From positions 62,001 to 126,000 of the forward strand of contig JACPFF010000016.1 in assembly GCA_016183065.1 (NCBI GenBank): a DNA stretch of 64,000 bases, written 5' to 3'. The DNA comes from Deltaproteobacteria bacterium. GTDB lineage: Bacteria; UBA10199; GCA-002796325; JACPFF01. The translations under genes were made by a program, and so were the position numbers. Under the pieces are notes generated by a model that made no database searches, was not told the DNA's origin, and saw only the letters and a program-made list of their open reading frames with translations. This document shows, one piece after another, positions 56,899-64,000 of this stretch (positions are counted from its first letter, which is position 1; every line of letters begins with the position of its first letter).

Positions 56899-57468
56899 TC
56901 AATATCTCTGGATGACGGCCTGGATGACGCCGACGAGGTTGAGTTCCTGTGTGGGGACAATGACGGGATACTTCGGATTCGCCGGGCGCAGTTCGATCCG
57001 CCGACCTCGCCTGTGGTAGTACTTCAAGGTCCACTCCCCGTCGACATGGGCAAGGACGATCCGCCCGTTGCTTGGTGTTGTCCCCCGTTCAACAATGACC
57101 AGATCGCCGGGGTGAATCCCCGCATCGATCATGGAGTCGCCACTGACCTTCAGGAGAAAGCTCGCCTGGGGTTTGCGGATCAGGTATTCGTCGAGACTGA
57201 TGGTGTCGCCCAAGGCTTCCTCGGCAGGAGAGGGAAATCCCGCCTGGACCGCACCGCACAGCGGGATGCCCAGACGGGAGGGGGAGAGGGCAAGACGACC
57301 AGTCGGATCACGCGACAAGAGACCGGCGTCGATCAGTTTTTGGGCCAGCCGGTAGGCCGCCTGTTTTGAGGCATAGCCGCACAGTTGCGCCAATTCACTG
57401 TAGCTTGGGCCCCGGTGGTGTGTCTGAAAAAAAGTCCGCAATTGGTGGGTGATCTGCTCAAACGCCAT
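56899..57468 (-). CDS. lexA: LexA SOS repressor
   Basis: A 189-residue transcriptional repressor and self-cleaving protease. It has an N-terminal winged helix (GPSYSELAQLCGYASKQAAY), cleavage site in GAVQAGFPSP (Ala-Gly), catalytic Ser in LLKVSGDSMIDAGIHPGD and Lys in GEWTLKYYHRRGRR. The frame continues to a GTG at 57498, inside the operator, so I take the ATG at 57468. It heads an operon with dinB, separated by two palindromic elements, and is autoregulated by the operator just upstream. Confidence 0.96.
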   Translation of the reverse strand: MAFEQITHQLRTFFQTHHRGPSYSELAQLCGYASKQAAYRLAQKLIDAGLLSRDPTGRLALSPSRLGIPLCGAVQAGFPSPAEEALGDTISLDEYLIRKPQASFLLKVSGDSMIDAGIHPGDLVIVERGTTPSNGRIVLAHVDGEWTLKYYHRRGRRIELRPANPKYPVIVPTQELNLVGVIQAVIQRY

Positions 57469-57475
57469 GCAGTGC

Positions 57476-57505
57476 ACTATAAGTGAACGATCGTTCACTT
57501 GTCAA
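57476..57505 (-). promoter_or_regulatory. lexA promoter with a perfect 20-bp SOS operator in its spacer
   Basis: On the reverse strand the order is TTGACA (57505-57500), an 18-base spacer, TATAGT (57481-57476), seven bases, then the lexA ATG. The palindrome AAGTGAACGATCGTTCACTT (57481-57500) fills the spacer exactly and is perfect over 20 bases, so bound LexA would block RNA polymerase. It differs from the E. coli CTG-N10-CAG and Bacillus GAAC-N4-GTTC boxes but contains GAAC-N4-GTTC at its core (GAACGATCGTTC). The short spacing to ATG suggests a leaderless message. Confidence 0.88.
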
Positions 57506-58421
57506 GCGTTGGTCGCAGTACGTGGGCCACCGCGATGCGTGGGGGGGTGTGCAACCATGCCGACAACAGACGGACAAACGCGGCCGGGGCATCGATGTGG
57601 GGCCAGTGGCCGGCCTCCCGGAGTGTGGTCAACGTTGCGGTGGGGAAATGTCGGTGGATCACGGGGAGATCCTCCTCGCTCAGGTAATCGGACCGTCCGC
57701 CCCGGACAAAACGTGTGGGGCCTGTAAACGTGCCGTGCAGCGGTGGCATGCCGATCAGGGCGTCATAGTGGGCCGCGATCGCCTCGAGATGCCATTGCCA
57801 TCGATAGTGGGGCCCCGGACTGATGTCCGGGGCCCCACGACCCAGCCGCACCGCGGCGCTGAGGGGGAGGCTCCAGCGGCTTTGCCGCTGGAGGGGGCGA
57901 CGTGAGCCCCTCCAATAATGGCCGTTTGTCTCGCGCACCAGATTGGCCAGAAGAAATTGGCGTGTCACGCGATCGGGGACGCGTTCCGCCAACTGCCGGT
58001 CGACCTCCATACGGCTCTGCACCGTTGTCACATCGACCGATTGCAGGGCGGCAATGATGGGGGAGTGTATCGGGGGATAGGCTTTTGGCGCAATATCGAC
58101 GACCATCAGTCGTGCCACATGGTGGGGCTGGCGTGTGGCAACGACCATGGCGACTTTGCCTCCCATGGAATGGCCGAGCAGCGAGAGATGGGTCAGGTGC
58201 TGTGCCTGCAGAAATTGTTCCACATCCGCGGCCATGATCTCATAGTCCATGACCGGATCATGGAACGAGGCCCCGTGGTTGCGCAGGTCGAGCAAGAAGA
58301 CGGCATGGGTCTCCTGCAATTGCTTGGCAATATGGCGCCAATTCTTCCCAGAACCAAAGAGTCCGTGCAAAATGACGAGCGGTGGGCCACTCCCAATCTG
58401 TTCACACGTGAGGGTTGGCAT
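57495..58421 (-). CDS. Alpha/beta-hydrolase (YbfF-like esterase) with repeat insert
   Basis: A 308-residue esterase of the YbfF/ABHD11 group: VILHGLFGSGKNWRHIA oxyanion loop, LLDLRNHGASFHDP, nucleophile elbow LLGHSMGGKVAMVVA, acid region FVRGGRSDYLSEED and catalytic His in EAGHWPHIDAP. Between RETNGH and YRWQWHLEAI, adjacent in normal members, lie about 37 residues (starting YWRGSRRPLQRQSRWSLPLS) encoded by element A4. They fall in the lid region. The last codons overlap the lexA -35 box. The natural substrate is unknown. Confidence 0.9.
   Translation of the reverse strand: MPTLTCEQIGSGPPLVILHGLFGSGKNWRHIAKQLQETHAVFLLDLRNHGASFHDPVMDYEIMAADVEQFLQAQHLTHLSLLGHSMGGKVAMVVATRQPHHVARLMVVDIAPKAYPPIHSPIIAALQSVDVTTVQSRMEVDRQLAERVPDRVTRQFLLANLVRETNGHYWRGSRRPLQRQSRWSLPLSAAVRLGRGAPDISPGPHYRWQWHLEAIAAHYDALIGMPPLHGTFTGPTRFVRGGRSDYLSEEDLPVIHRHFPTATLTTLREAGHWPHIDAPAAFVRLLSAWLHTPPRIAVAHVLRPTLDK
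57807..57918 (-). repeat. Mosaic hairpin element A4, in frame inside the hydrolase gene
   Basis: On the coding strand it opens TATTGGAGGGGCTCACGTCG and closes GGGGCCCCAC, like A2 and A3. It contains the 10-pair stem CTCCAGCGGC-AAA-GCCGCTGGAG and a 10-pair stem with loop ATCA (GGCCCCGGAC/GTCCGGGGCC). Same orientation relative to its gene as A2 and A3, but read in a different frame. Confidence 0.9.
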
Positions 58422-58427
58422 TGGATG

Positions 58428-59285
58428 TTACTGCAGGAAGCCGGAGATGGTCACAACCCCATGACGCAGTGGCACCGGAGTTTCCCGCGGATACATGTCG
58501 GTATCGAGAAAGACGGCGGTCCCCGTTCCCTCTTTGTGGAAGGCATCGTGATAGAGGTTGATATAGTCGGGTTCATTTTCAAACGAGGCGACCACGGTGC
58601 CGAGTGATTTGACATGGGCAATGGCCTTCTGCTTCCAATCGAGATCCGTTTGACGCAGCGCCGCACTCTTTTCGCCAATGGTGGCATTGACGGTCGGTTT
58701 CATCAGCAGCAGGGTGCGCGATCCATTGATGGGAAACCCGTCTTTTTTCAGTTTTGCCACCGTCCCTGCACGCATGTTTTTTTCATCGCGCCCGGTAATA
58801 TAGACAATGTGCGCCCCGGCTTTGTAGAGCACCTTCACGAATGCGACGGCACCCGGCAGCGCCTCGTCGTATCGGAGGTACGGATTGCTGAAGAATCTGG
58901 TGGTCCAGAAGGTTTTGAACTCCGGAAGGAGCCGTTCGGCCAGCGCGCGGTCGAGACCTGCATCGTGGTGCAGGACGCCGAGATGATCAAAACTGTCGCT
59001 GATCTGTGTGGCGGTGATGCGTCGCAAGGCCGGGATGTTTTTCATGGCGCCAAATTCGTGCAGGATCACAACCCATCGTCCATAATTTTTATACAACGTG
59101 GAATCGAGATCGAAGACTGCCACGGGGTGTGGCGTCTCTTGCACCAGTTGCGCCACCGTGGTGAGTAGCGCCGTTTGCTGTGGCGATGTGGTCGTCTCTT
59201 GCCATTTGCCCCATCCTGTGGTGGCTACGCACAGAGTGAGAACCGTGGCGCAGAGGGGGACACCGTGACGGATGCTGCGGAACAT
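58428..59285 (-). CDS. Exported HAD-like phosphatase
   Basis: A 285-residue protein with a signal peptide (MFRSIRHGVPLCATVLTLCV, ending ATTGWG). HAD motifs: VAVFDLDSTLYKNYG (nucleophile Asp and acid/base Asp), HIVYITGRDEKNM (motif II Thr), MKPT region with a lysine, and ASFENEPDYINLYHDAF (acidic motif IV). This resembles secreted acid phosphatase-like HAD proteins. Substrate unknown. Located eight bases before the hydrolase gene on the same strand. Confidence 0.85.
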   Translation of the reverse strand: MFRSIRHGVPLCATVLTLCVATTGWGKWQETTTSPQQTALLTTVAQLVQETPHPVAVFDLDSTLYKNYGRWVVILHEFGAMKNIPALRRITATQISDSFDHLGVLHHDAGLDRALAERLLPEFKTFWTTRFFSNPYLRYDEALPGAVAFVKVLYKAGAHIVYITGRDEKNMRAGTVAKLKKDGFPINGSRTLLLMKPTVNATIGEKSAALRQTDLDWKQKAIAHVKSLGTVVASFENEPDYINLYHDAFHKEGTGTAVFLDTDMYPRETPVPLRHGVVTISGFLQ

Positions 59286-59462
59286 GCATGCTCCTTTCGC
59301 TCTCCCTCGATGATGATCCGACGAGTGCTACGCGATCTTCCCCTACCGCGAGGGTTCAATCGCAGCTCCCACCGAATGTCAACTCTGCTCCGAGAAGTAG
59401 TGACGGCCTCTCTCCGGAACTCCTTGACCCTCATGGGGAATCCCGCTATAGCCGCCCCTACC

Positions 59463-60194
59463 ATGGCCATTTTCTGGAAGCAGGAGCTTCACCTGCTCAA
59501 GCGGTTCCAAGATCACACACTGACAATGGGACAACTGGAGCGGGATGCCGCCACCATGGAGGAGCGTCGTCGGGCCGTTGCAGTACGAATCGCGACCATA
59601 CGTGAGGCTTTGACAGAGCAACAGCACGTGAAAGGCGAGGGAGAGCATGCGCGGCGGAGTGAAGAGCTTGAGATTGAGGTGGAACGGGAACGTCTGCGGG
59701 AACGGGAAACGCGGCTCTATGCCATTAAGACCAACAAGGAATACCAGGCGGCAATCAAGGAAATAGCTGAATCAAAGCAAAGGCTTAAAGATCGGGAAGA
59801 TCAGGCGATCGGGTTCATGGAACAGATTGAGCAGTGTGAGACGCGGATCGCGCAACTTTCCGCGCAATTGGCCGATACCGAAACCGAGTGTGCGACCCAA
59901 CGTGCTGCACTGGCGCAGGAGGAGATGGCGCTGAAAGAAGCGATGACGCGCGAGCGGCAGGCGCGGGACGTGGTGGCCCAGCAGATTGCCGGGGAGGCGA
60001 TGGAGTTGTATCGCAAGACCCAGCGGCGTTTCCCGGATGCCTTGGCCATGGTTCGTAGTGGGGTTTGCAGCGGTTGTCACATGCGGTTGCCGCCCCAACG
60101 ATTTGTGGAGATTCGGCAATATGTGCGGATATATGACTGTCCGAATTGTCACCGGTTGTTGACGATTGAAGAAGAGACGTCCGACGAAGCATGA
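59463..60194 (+). CDS. Coiled-coil zinc-ribbon protein (DUF164/CdsZ-like)
   Basis: A 243-residue protein. Residues 1-190 form a long coiled coil (RFQDHTLTMGQLERDAATME through QERQARDV-like heptads) with the conserved LYAIKTNKEYQAAIKEI. The C-terminus has a four-cysteine ribbon: GVCSGCHMRLPPQ and IYDCPNCHRLLTIEEE. This is the DUF164 C4-type zinc-ribbon family, thought to be regulatory. The ATG at 59463 fits the family start; the frame is open further upstream. It overlaps the next gene by four bases. Confidence 0.9.
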   Translation: MAIFWKQELHLLKRFQDHTLTMGQLERDAATMEERRRAVAVRIATIREALTEQQHVKGEGEHARRSEELEIEVERERLRERETRLYAIKTNKEYQAAIKEIAESKQRLKDREDQAIGFMEQIEQCETRIAQLSAQLADTETECATQRAALAQEEMALKEAMTRERQARDVVAQQIAGEAMELYRKTQRRFPDALAMVRSGVCSGCHMRLPPQRFVEIRQYVRIYDCPNCHRLLTIEEETSDEA

Positions 60195-60553
60195 CCCACC
60201 CGAAGGATGCGAGACTCTTGAGTATGAAAGCGATGACTGATACTATGCCGGCCATGGAACTCAAAAGCATGCCACTCGATACCGCGGCGGAGGTCTTGCA
60301 ATTTCTCTCCGATCATGAGGAATTCGACTCGTTAACGGTCGCCATGAGTGAAGAGATGACCCGTCACGATATCAAAACCATGTTGCGGGAATTGGCGGTG
60401 GAATTGCGCAAGGTCGCTGCGGCCTCGGCGCGTCCCTATCATCCAAAGGATGACAAGAATTTGACGCCAAAGGCCCGCAAGACGCTGACCTGTCTTTCCC
60501 CTATGGAAGAGAAAACGCTCTTGACCGCCTTTGGACTCATCGAACGACGGTAA
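60191..60553 (+). CDS. Small conserved-looking protein, unknown
   Basis: A 120-residue soluble, acidic then basic, helical protein with no recognised family. The part likely to matter is SMPLDTAAEVLQFLSDHEEF, then TRHDIKTMLRELAVELRKVA and a C-terminal SPMEEKTLLTAFGLIERR. Starts at 60191, 60224, 60233 and later ATGs are all possible. It sits between the zinc-ribbon gene (ATGA overlap) and rnhA (11-base gap), forming one operon. Confidence 0.7.
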   Translation: MTHPKDARLLSMKAMTDTMPAMELKSMPLDTAAEVLQFLSDHEEFDSLTVAMSEEMTRHDIKTMLRELAVELRKVAAASARPYHPKDDKNLTPKARKTLTCLSPMEEKTLLTAFGLIERR

Positions 60554-60564
60554 TACGGCAAGCC

Positions 60565-60978
60565 ATGAAGCAGCTGAGACTCGCAACTGATGGCGGAGCG
60601 CGCGGAAATCCTGGCCCTGCAGGGATCGGTGTCGTGCTCTCCGATGCGCACGGGGCGCTGGTCGAGACGATGGCACAATATATTGGCGAGGCCACAAACA
60701 ATCAGGCAGAATATCGTGCCTTGATTGCCGGGCTGGAGCGCGCCATGATATTGGGGGCCACGGACGTGGTGATCCAGAGCGATTCCGAGCTGATGGTGCG
60801 GCAGATTTTGGGGGAGTATCGGGTCAAGAATGAAAAGATGAAGCCATTGTACGAAAAGACCCGTCGGCTCCTGACAGCGTTTGCGACATTTACGATCCGG
60901 CATGTGCGGCGGGAAGAGAATAGCGAAGCCGATGCCCTGGTCAATGCCGCCCTTGATCAGGCGATGACGCATCGATAA
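60565..60978 (+). CDS. rnhA: Ribonuclease HI
   Basis: Degrades RNA in RNA-DNA hybrids. It has 137 residues. The four catalytic acids are in LATDGGARGNPGPAGIGVVL (Asp), NNQAEYRALIAGLE (Glu), VIQSDSELMVRQILGEY (Asp) and REENSEADALVNAALD (Asp). It lacks the basic protrusion of E. coli RNase HI and so belongs to the shorter RNase HI-like class. Confidence 0.95.
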   Translation: MKQLRLATDGGARGNPGPAGIGVVLSDAHGALVETMAQYIGEATNNQAEYRALIAGLERAMILGATDVVIQSDSELMVRQILGEYRVKNEKMKPLYEKTRRLLTAFATFTIRHVRREENSEADALVNAALDQAMTHR

Positions 60979-61036
60979 TCGCGGCGGTTCCGCTCTCATG
61001 CCCGCCGAAGCGGGAATCATACGCGTTCTTTGACAC

Positions 61037-61472
61037 GGTTGATCATGTGATCGCCCACCGCTGCAATGGGTGGGAGGAAAGTCCGAACTCCACAGGAGAC
61101 CATGCTGGATAACATCCAGGCGGGGAAACCCGACGGAGAGTGCCACAGAAAAGAGACCGCCCATTGCCATGCCGGAATGGGTAAGGGTGAAATGGTGGTC
61201 GCTGCGTTGTGCAGTGACGGTGCAATCGCGATTGCACGGGGTAAGAGCCCACCGCATTGTTGGTGACAACAATGGCACGGCAAACCCCATGGGGAGCAAG
61301 GCCAAATAGGTCATGGTTTTTGCGTGGTCCGCGCGAGTCCAATACAGCAGTCCAACGTTGGTATTGGCGCCATGACGGGTAGGCTGCACGAGGTGTCTGG
61401 TAACAGGCATCCCAGAGGAATGATCACACAGCGGGAGAATCCCGTTGACAGAATTCGGCTTATCGATCAACC
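61037..61472 (+). ncRNA. rnpB: RNase P RNA, bacterial type A
   Basis: Catalytic RNA that matures tRNA 5' ends. Ends pair as P1 (GGTTGATC at 61037 with GATCAACC at 61465-61472). The universal cores are present in order: GAGGAAAGTCCGAACTCCAC, GGGGAAACCCGACGGAGAGT, CACAGAAAAGAGACCGCC, GGTAAGGGTGAAATGGT, GGTAAGAGCCCACCG, GGCAAACCCC, GGAGCAAGGCCAAATAGG, and the 3' ACAGAATTCGGCTTAT. At about 436 bases it is a little longer than E. coli M1 RNA. It follows rnhA by 58 bases. Confidence 0.97.
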
Positions 61473-61477
61473 TTCGA

Positions 61478-61508
61478 GGCCCCGGGAATACCCCGGGGCC
61501 TTTTTTTT
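61478..61508 (+). terminator. Intrinsic terminator of rnpB
   Basis: GGCCCCGGG-AATA-CCCGGGGCC, nine pairs with a four-base loop, followed immediately by eight T residues, five bases after the 3' end of the RNA. Confidence 0.95.
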
Positions 61509-61568
61509 ACTGGCATCGCTCGAGCATTGGGGGAGCGCGGTGTCAGGGTCTGACCCTAAGGAGGGAAC

Positions 61569-62327
61569 ATGCGCTATCTTCTGATAACGATTGCCGGCCT
61601 CGCGGTGAGCGGGCCTCTTATGGCCGCGACCTCGGCACATGAGATGCTGCAGACGTATCTCTCGCGCTCGCAGCGTGGTGAAGCCCCGGTCCGGATCAGC
61701 TACGATTTTACCGCAGAGATTGCCGCATTCGGACGGGCGCAGCAATCGGTCCTGCCGGTCGAAGTGCTGCGCACCGGCAATGATACGGTCGTGACCGCCT
61801 TTGAAACGCCGGCCGTTCGAGTGGAAATGGGAACGCATTCTCTCTGCGTCCATCACGACGCGGGGTGGCAATGTGCCGTGGTGGATGCCGATCAATTCGC
61901 CGAAAACCTCCGCAACCGTCACATGTCGCTCTATCCCTCCACGGCGATGTATCTCGTGGAACAATTGATCACGCGGTATCCCCAGCGGGTCATGGTGTCG
62001 GCGGCCGGCACGACACGCGTTGCGGATCGTGCGTGTGAACTCTTCCGGGTCGTGGTTGACGCGGTCGCACTGCCGCATGCGGCCGTGCAGGAGTATCTCT
62101 ACGTCGATCTGCAGCATCCCTTTCCGCAGCAGTATCTGCTCGGCACGACGCTCCATCTCTGTTTCGATCGCGAAAATGGGGAAGTCCTTCGCTATGAGAA
62201 CGAATTCGTCCTCGATCAAGCCCGGATGGTCCGTGACGGCATCCTGACAGCCGATGAGGCCCAGCAGGTGAACGATCAACCGACAGGAACGGTTCGTGGC
62301 GGGCTCCTGGCCCGCCGCGTCGAGTAA
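61569..62327 (+). CDS. Exported protein of unknown function
   Basis: A 252-residue protein with a signal peptide (MRYLLITIAGLAVSGPLMAA). The mature part is beta-rich with conserved-looking APVRISYDFTAEIAAFGRAQ, three or four cysteines (SLCVHHDAGWQCAVVD; RACELF; LHLCFD) and a polar C-terminus. It loosely recalls LolA/RseB-type lipid-binding folds, but I cannot place it. Strong ribosome site AAGGAGGG before the ATG. A GC-rich hairpin (GGCGGGC/GCCCGCC) lies in the last codons. Confidence 0.75.
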   Translation: MRYLLITIAGLAVSGPLMAATSAHEMLQTYLSRSQRGEAPVRISYDFTAEIAAFGRAQQSVLPVEVLRTGNDTVVTAFETPAVRVEMGTHSLCVHHDAGWQCAVVDADQFAENLRNRHMSLYPSTAMYLVEQLITRYPQRVMVSAAGTTRVADRACELFRVVVDAVALPHAAVQEYLYVDLQHPFPQQYLLGTTLHLCFDRENGEVLRYENEFVLDQARMVRDGILTADEAQQVNDQPTGTVRGGLLARRVE

Positions 62328-62380
62328 TCCGCGTCACACACTGTGCGATCTGGTGCGACGACCATACGGATGGGGGGCCT

Positions 62381-63547
62381 ATGACTACAGCAGCAGTGAT
62401 CGTTGCCGCAAAACGGAGCCCGATGGGACGGGCACTGAAGGGGCAATTCGCGCATACGCGGATTGATGACTTGTGCGCCGAGGTGTTGCGCGCGACACTC
62501 CGCGAGATCCCCCAGCTGCCACCAGGCGACATCGACGATTTTCTCCTCGGTTGCGCCATGCCCGAGGGGGAGCAGGGACTCAATGTGGCCCGCAATATCG
62601 CTTTCCTTGCCGGTTTGCCGCTCTCTGTCGGCGCCGCCACGATCAATCGGTTTTGTGCCTCGTCGCTGACCACCATCGATGTGGCCGCCGCCCTCATTGC
62701 TTCGGGCCATGGCGATGTCTTTGTGACCGGCGGGATCGAATCGATGTCGCACGTCCCCATGGGTGGTTTCAATCCTTCGCTCAATGCCAAATTACTGACC
62801 ACCGACGGGGCGCCGCAGGCCTATATTGGCATGGGGACAACGGCAGAGCATCTTGCCCGGAAATATGCCATCACGCGGGAGGCCCAGGATCACTTTGCAC
62901 TCGTGTCACATCAGAGGGCCATTGCGGCCATGACCTCGGGTGTGTTTGCCAAGGAAATTGTCCCCGTGATGGCTGTCCAGGCCGGGGGGGAAGCACGGCA
63001 GGTTATGACCGATGAGGGACCGCGTGCCGATGCAACGCTTGCGGCGTTGGCGAAACTCACACCCGCGTTTGAGGCCGGCGGGACCGTGACCGCGGGGAAT
63101 TCGAGTCCACTCACGGACGGTGCGGCCATTGTGGTCATCATGTCGGCGGTCAAGGCCAAGCAATTGGGGCTGACGCCATTGGCCAGGATTCGCAGCTGTG
63201 CCGTGGGCGGTGTGGACCCGGCGCTCATGGGGATCGGGCCGGTGGTGGCCGTCCCCAAGGCGCTCAAGGCGATCGGCATGCAGCTCTCCGATCTGGATCT
63301 CATTGAGCTCAACGAGGCCTTTGCCGCACAGGCATTGGCAGTGGTGAAAGCGCTCTCGATCGATCCGCAGCGGCTCAATGTGCATGGGGGGGCGATTGCG
63401 TTGGGGCATCCCCTCGGATGCACGGGGGCGCGGATCATGGCCACGCTCCTCAATGCGTTGACGGTCCACGACAAGACGACCGGTCTCGAAACGATGTGCG
63501 TCGGTGGCGGGCAAGGCGTGGCCACGATTGTGGAACGGCTTTCATGA
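62381..63547 (+). CDS. Thiolase (acetyl-CoA acyltransferase)
   Basis: A 388-residue degradative-type thiolase. Nucleophile Cys92 in NRFCASSL, the GHPLGCTGAR region with the catalytic His, and the second Cys in MCVGGGQGVA. GGIESMSHVPMGG and NEAFAAQALAV are also standard. It overlaps the dehydrogenase gene by four bases (ATGA), so the pair is probably a beta-oxidation operon (3-ketoacyl-CoA cleavage after 3-hydroxyacyl-CoA oxidation). Confidence 0.95.
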   Translation: MTTAAVIVAAKRSPMGRALKGQFAHTRIDDLCAEVLRATLREIPQLPPGDIDDFLLGCAMPEGEQGLNVARNIAFLAGLPLSVGAATINRFCASSLTTIDVAAALIASGHGDVFVTGGIESMSHVPMGGFNPSLNAKLLTTDGAPQAYIGMGTTAEHLARKYAITREAQDHFALVSHQRAIAAMTSGVFAKEIVPVMAVQAGGEARQVMTDEGPRADATLAALAKLTPAFEAGGTVTAGNSSPLTDGAAIVVIMSAVKAKQLGLTPLARIRSCAVGGVDPALMGIGPVVAVPKALKAIGMQLSDLDLIELNEAFAAQALAVVKALSIDPQRLNVHGGAIALGHPLGCTGARIMATLLNALTVHDKTTGLETMCVGGGQGVATIVERLS

Positions 63548-64000
63548 CCACGCCGATCAAAAAAGTGGGTGTGATTGGTGCGGGGGTGATGGGGAAGGGG
63601 ATTGCCGCGCATTTGGCCAATTGCGGTATTCCCTCGCTGCTGCTCGATCTTGAACGAGGTACGGTCGGGAAGGCCCTGCAGGATCTTCCCAAGCGGAAGC
63701 CCGCATTGCTTTACGATGCCGCGGATCTCGCATTGATTACGCCTGGCAGTATCGACGAAGACCTCGCAAAAATGGAGGGATGCGATTGGGTGATCGAAGT
63801 CATTGTCGAGCAGCTGAAACCGAAGCAGGCACTCTACGCGAAACTTGACGCCGTGCATCGACCGGGGCAGATCATCAGTTCCAACACCTCGGGGATTTCA
63901 TGGCAGCTCCTGACAGAGGGACGCACGGCACAGTTCAAGCAACATTTTTGCATTACCCATTTTTTTAATCCGGTCCGGTATCTGAAATTGGTCGAACTTG
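63544..64000 (+). CDS. 3-hydroxyacyl-CoA dehydrogenase, N-terminal part (runs off the window)
   Basis: The NAD-binding domain of the FadB/Hbd family: KKVGVIGAGVMGKGIAAHLA, the acidic end of strand 2 (LLLDLE), DWVIEVIVEQLKPKQALYAK, SSNTSGIS and the catalytic HFFNPVRYLKLVEL at the window edge. The long family members continue into an enoyl-CoA hydratase domain; whether this one does cannot be seen. Start at the ATG overlapping the thiolase stop. Confidence 0.95.
   Translation, partial: MTTPIKKVGVIGAGVMGKGIAAHLANCGIPSLLLDLERGTVGKALQDLPKRKPALLYDAADLALITPGSIDEDLAKMEGCDWVIEVIVEQLKPKQALYAKLDAVHRPGQIISSNTSGISWQLLTEGRTAQFKQHFCITHFFNPVRYLKLVEL

Noticed and set aside
61545..61557. Short palindrome AGGGTCTGACCCT before the secreted-protein gene
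   Set aside because: It is only six pairs with a one-base centre, a single copy here, and has no link to a regulator that I can show.

Overview
The window is a GC-rich, densely coded bacterial chromosome segment with about 52 protein genes, one RNA gene (RNase P RNA) and two families of hairpin repeats. Several families here are typical of Deltaproteobacteria-grade lineages (Desulfobacterota, Myxococcota and relatives): a DUF6178-type protein, Geobacter-style multiheme lipocytochromes with mixed CXXCH, CX3CH and CX4CH sites beside an outer-membrane porin, and a fused nuoCD. The fatty-acid genes are instead of actinobacterial/fungal type. The species cannot be named from the sequence alone.

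Layout. 1-6771: argG (partial), DUF6178-type protein, DedA membrane protein, unknown membrane protein, acetate kinase, M42-like peptidase, cytidine deaminase. 6856-23658: a lipid locus holding a 3281-residue type I fatty acid synthase (AT-ER-DH-MPT-ACP-KR-KS), a stand-alone CoaB domain on the other strand, AcpS, and a 1873-residue single-chain biotin-dependent acyl-CoA carboxylase. Together they can supply malonyl-CoA, make pantetheine precursor, load the ACP and build the chain. 24023-32894: ComEA-like protein, VapBC, gpsA, PilZ, nuoA-B-CD, orphan nucleotidyltransferase, and an unrecognised methyltransferase-like pair. 32901-35127: queA and a SpoIID-domain protein. 35197-41887: a five-gene porin-cytochrome operon (about 53 haem sites), probably an outer-membrane electron conduit, followed by a small membrane protein and a GAF-GGDEF cyclase. 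43923-47403: an NRAMP transporter with altered metal-site motifs, an MgtE-like soluble sensor and a Zn-phospholipase-like protein. 47550-51778: type 4 uracil-DNA glycosylase and a five-gene minor-pilin operon. 51954-59285: hydroxyacid dehydrogenase, ispH, an AmpG-like transporter, the lexA-dinB SOS operon, an alpha/beta hydrolase and a HAD-like protein. 59463-64000: zinc-ribbon protein, RNase HI, rnpB, a secreted unknown protein, and the start of a beta-oxidation-type operon (thiolase, 3-hydroxyacyl-CoA dehydrogenase).

The most unusual signal is a family of GC-rich mosaic hairpin elements that sit in frame inside genes: twice in the fatty acid synthase, once in AcpS, once in an alpha/beta hydrolase, with a degenerate copy forming the C-terminus of IspH. 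Copies differ in sequence but keep their stems paired through compensatory changes. They are open in either orientation and in at least two reading frames. This resembles the Rickettsia palindromic elements, but in an unrelated setting. A second family of about 125-bp palindromes has four copies, three of them around dinB. The two clearest promoters, of vapBC and lexA, put the -10 box 6-7 bases before the ATG, which points to leaderless transcripts.
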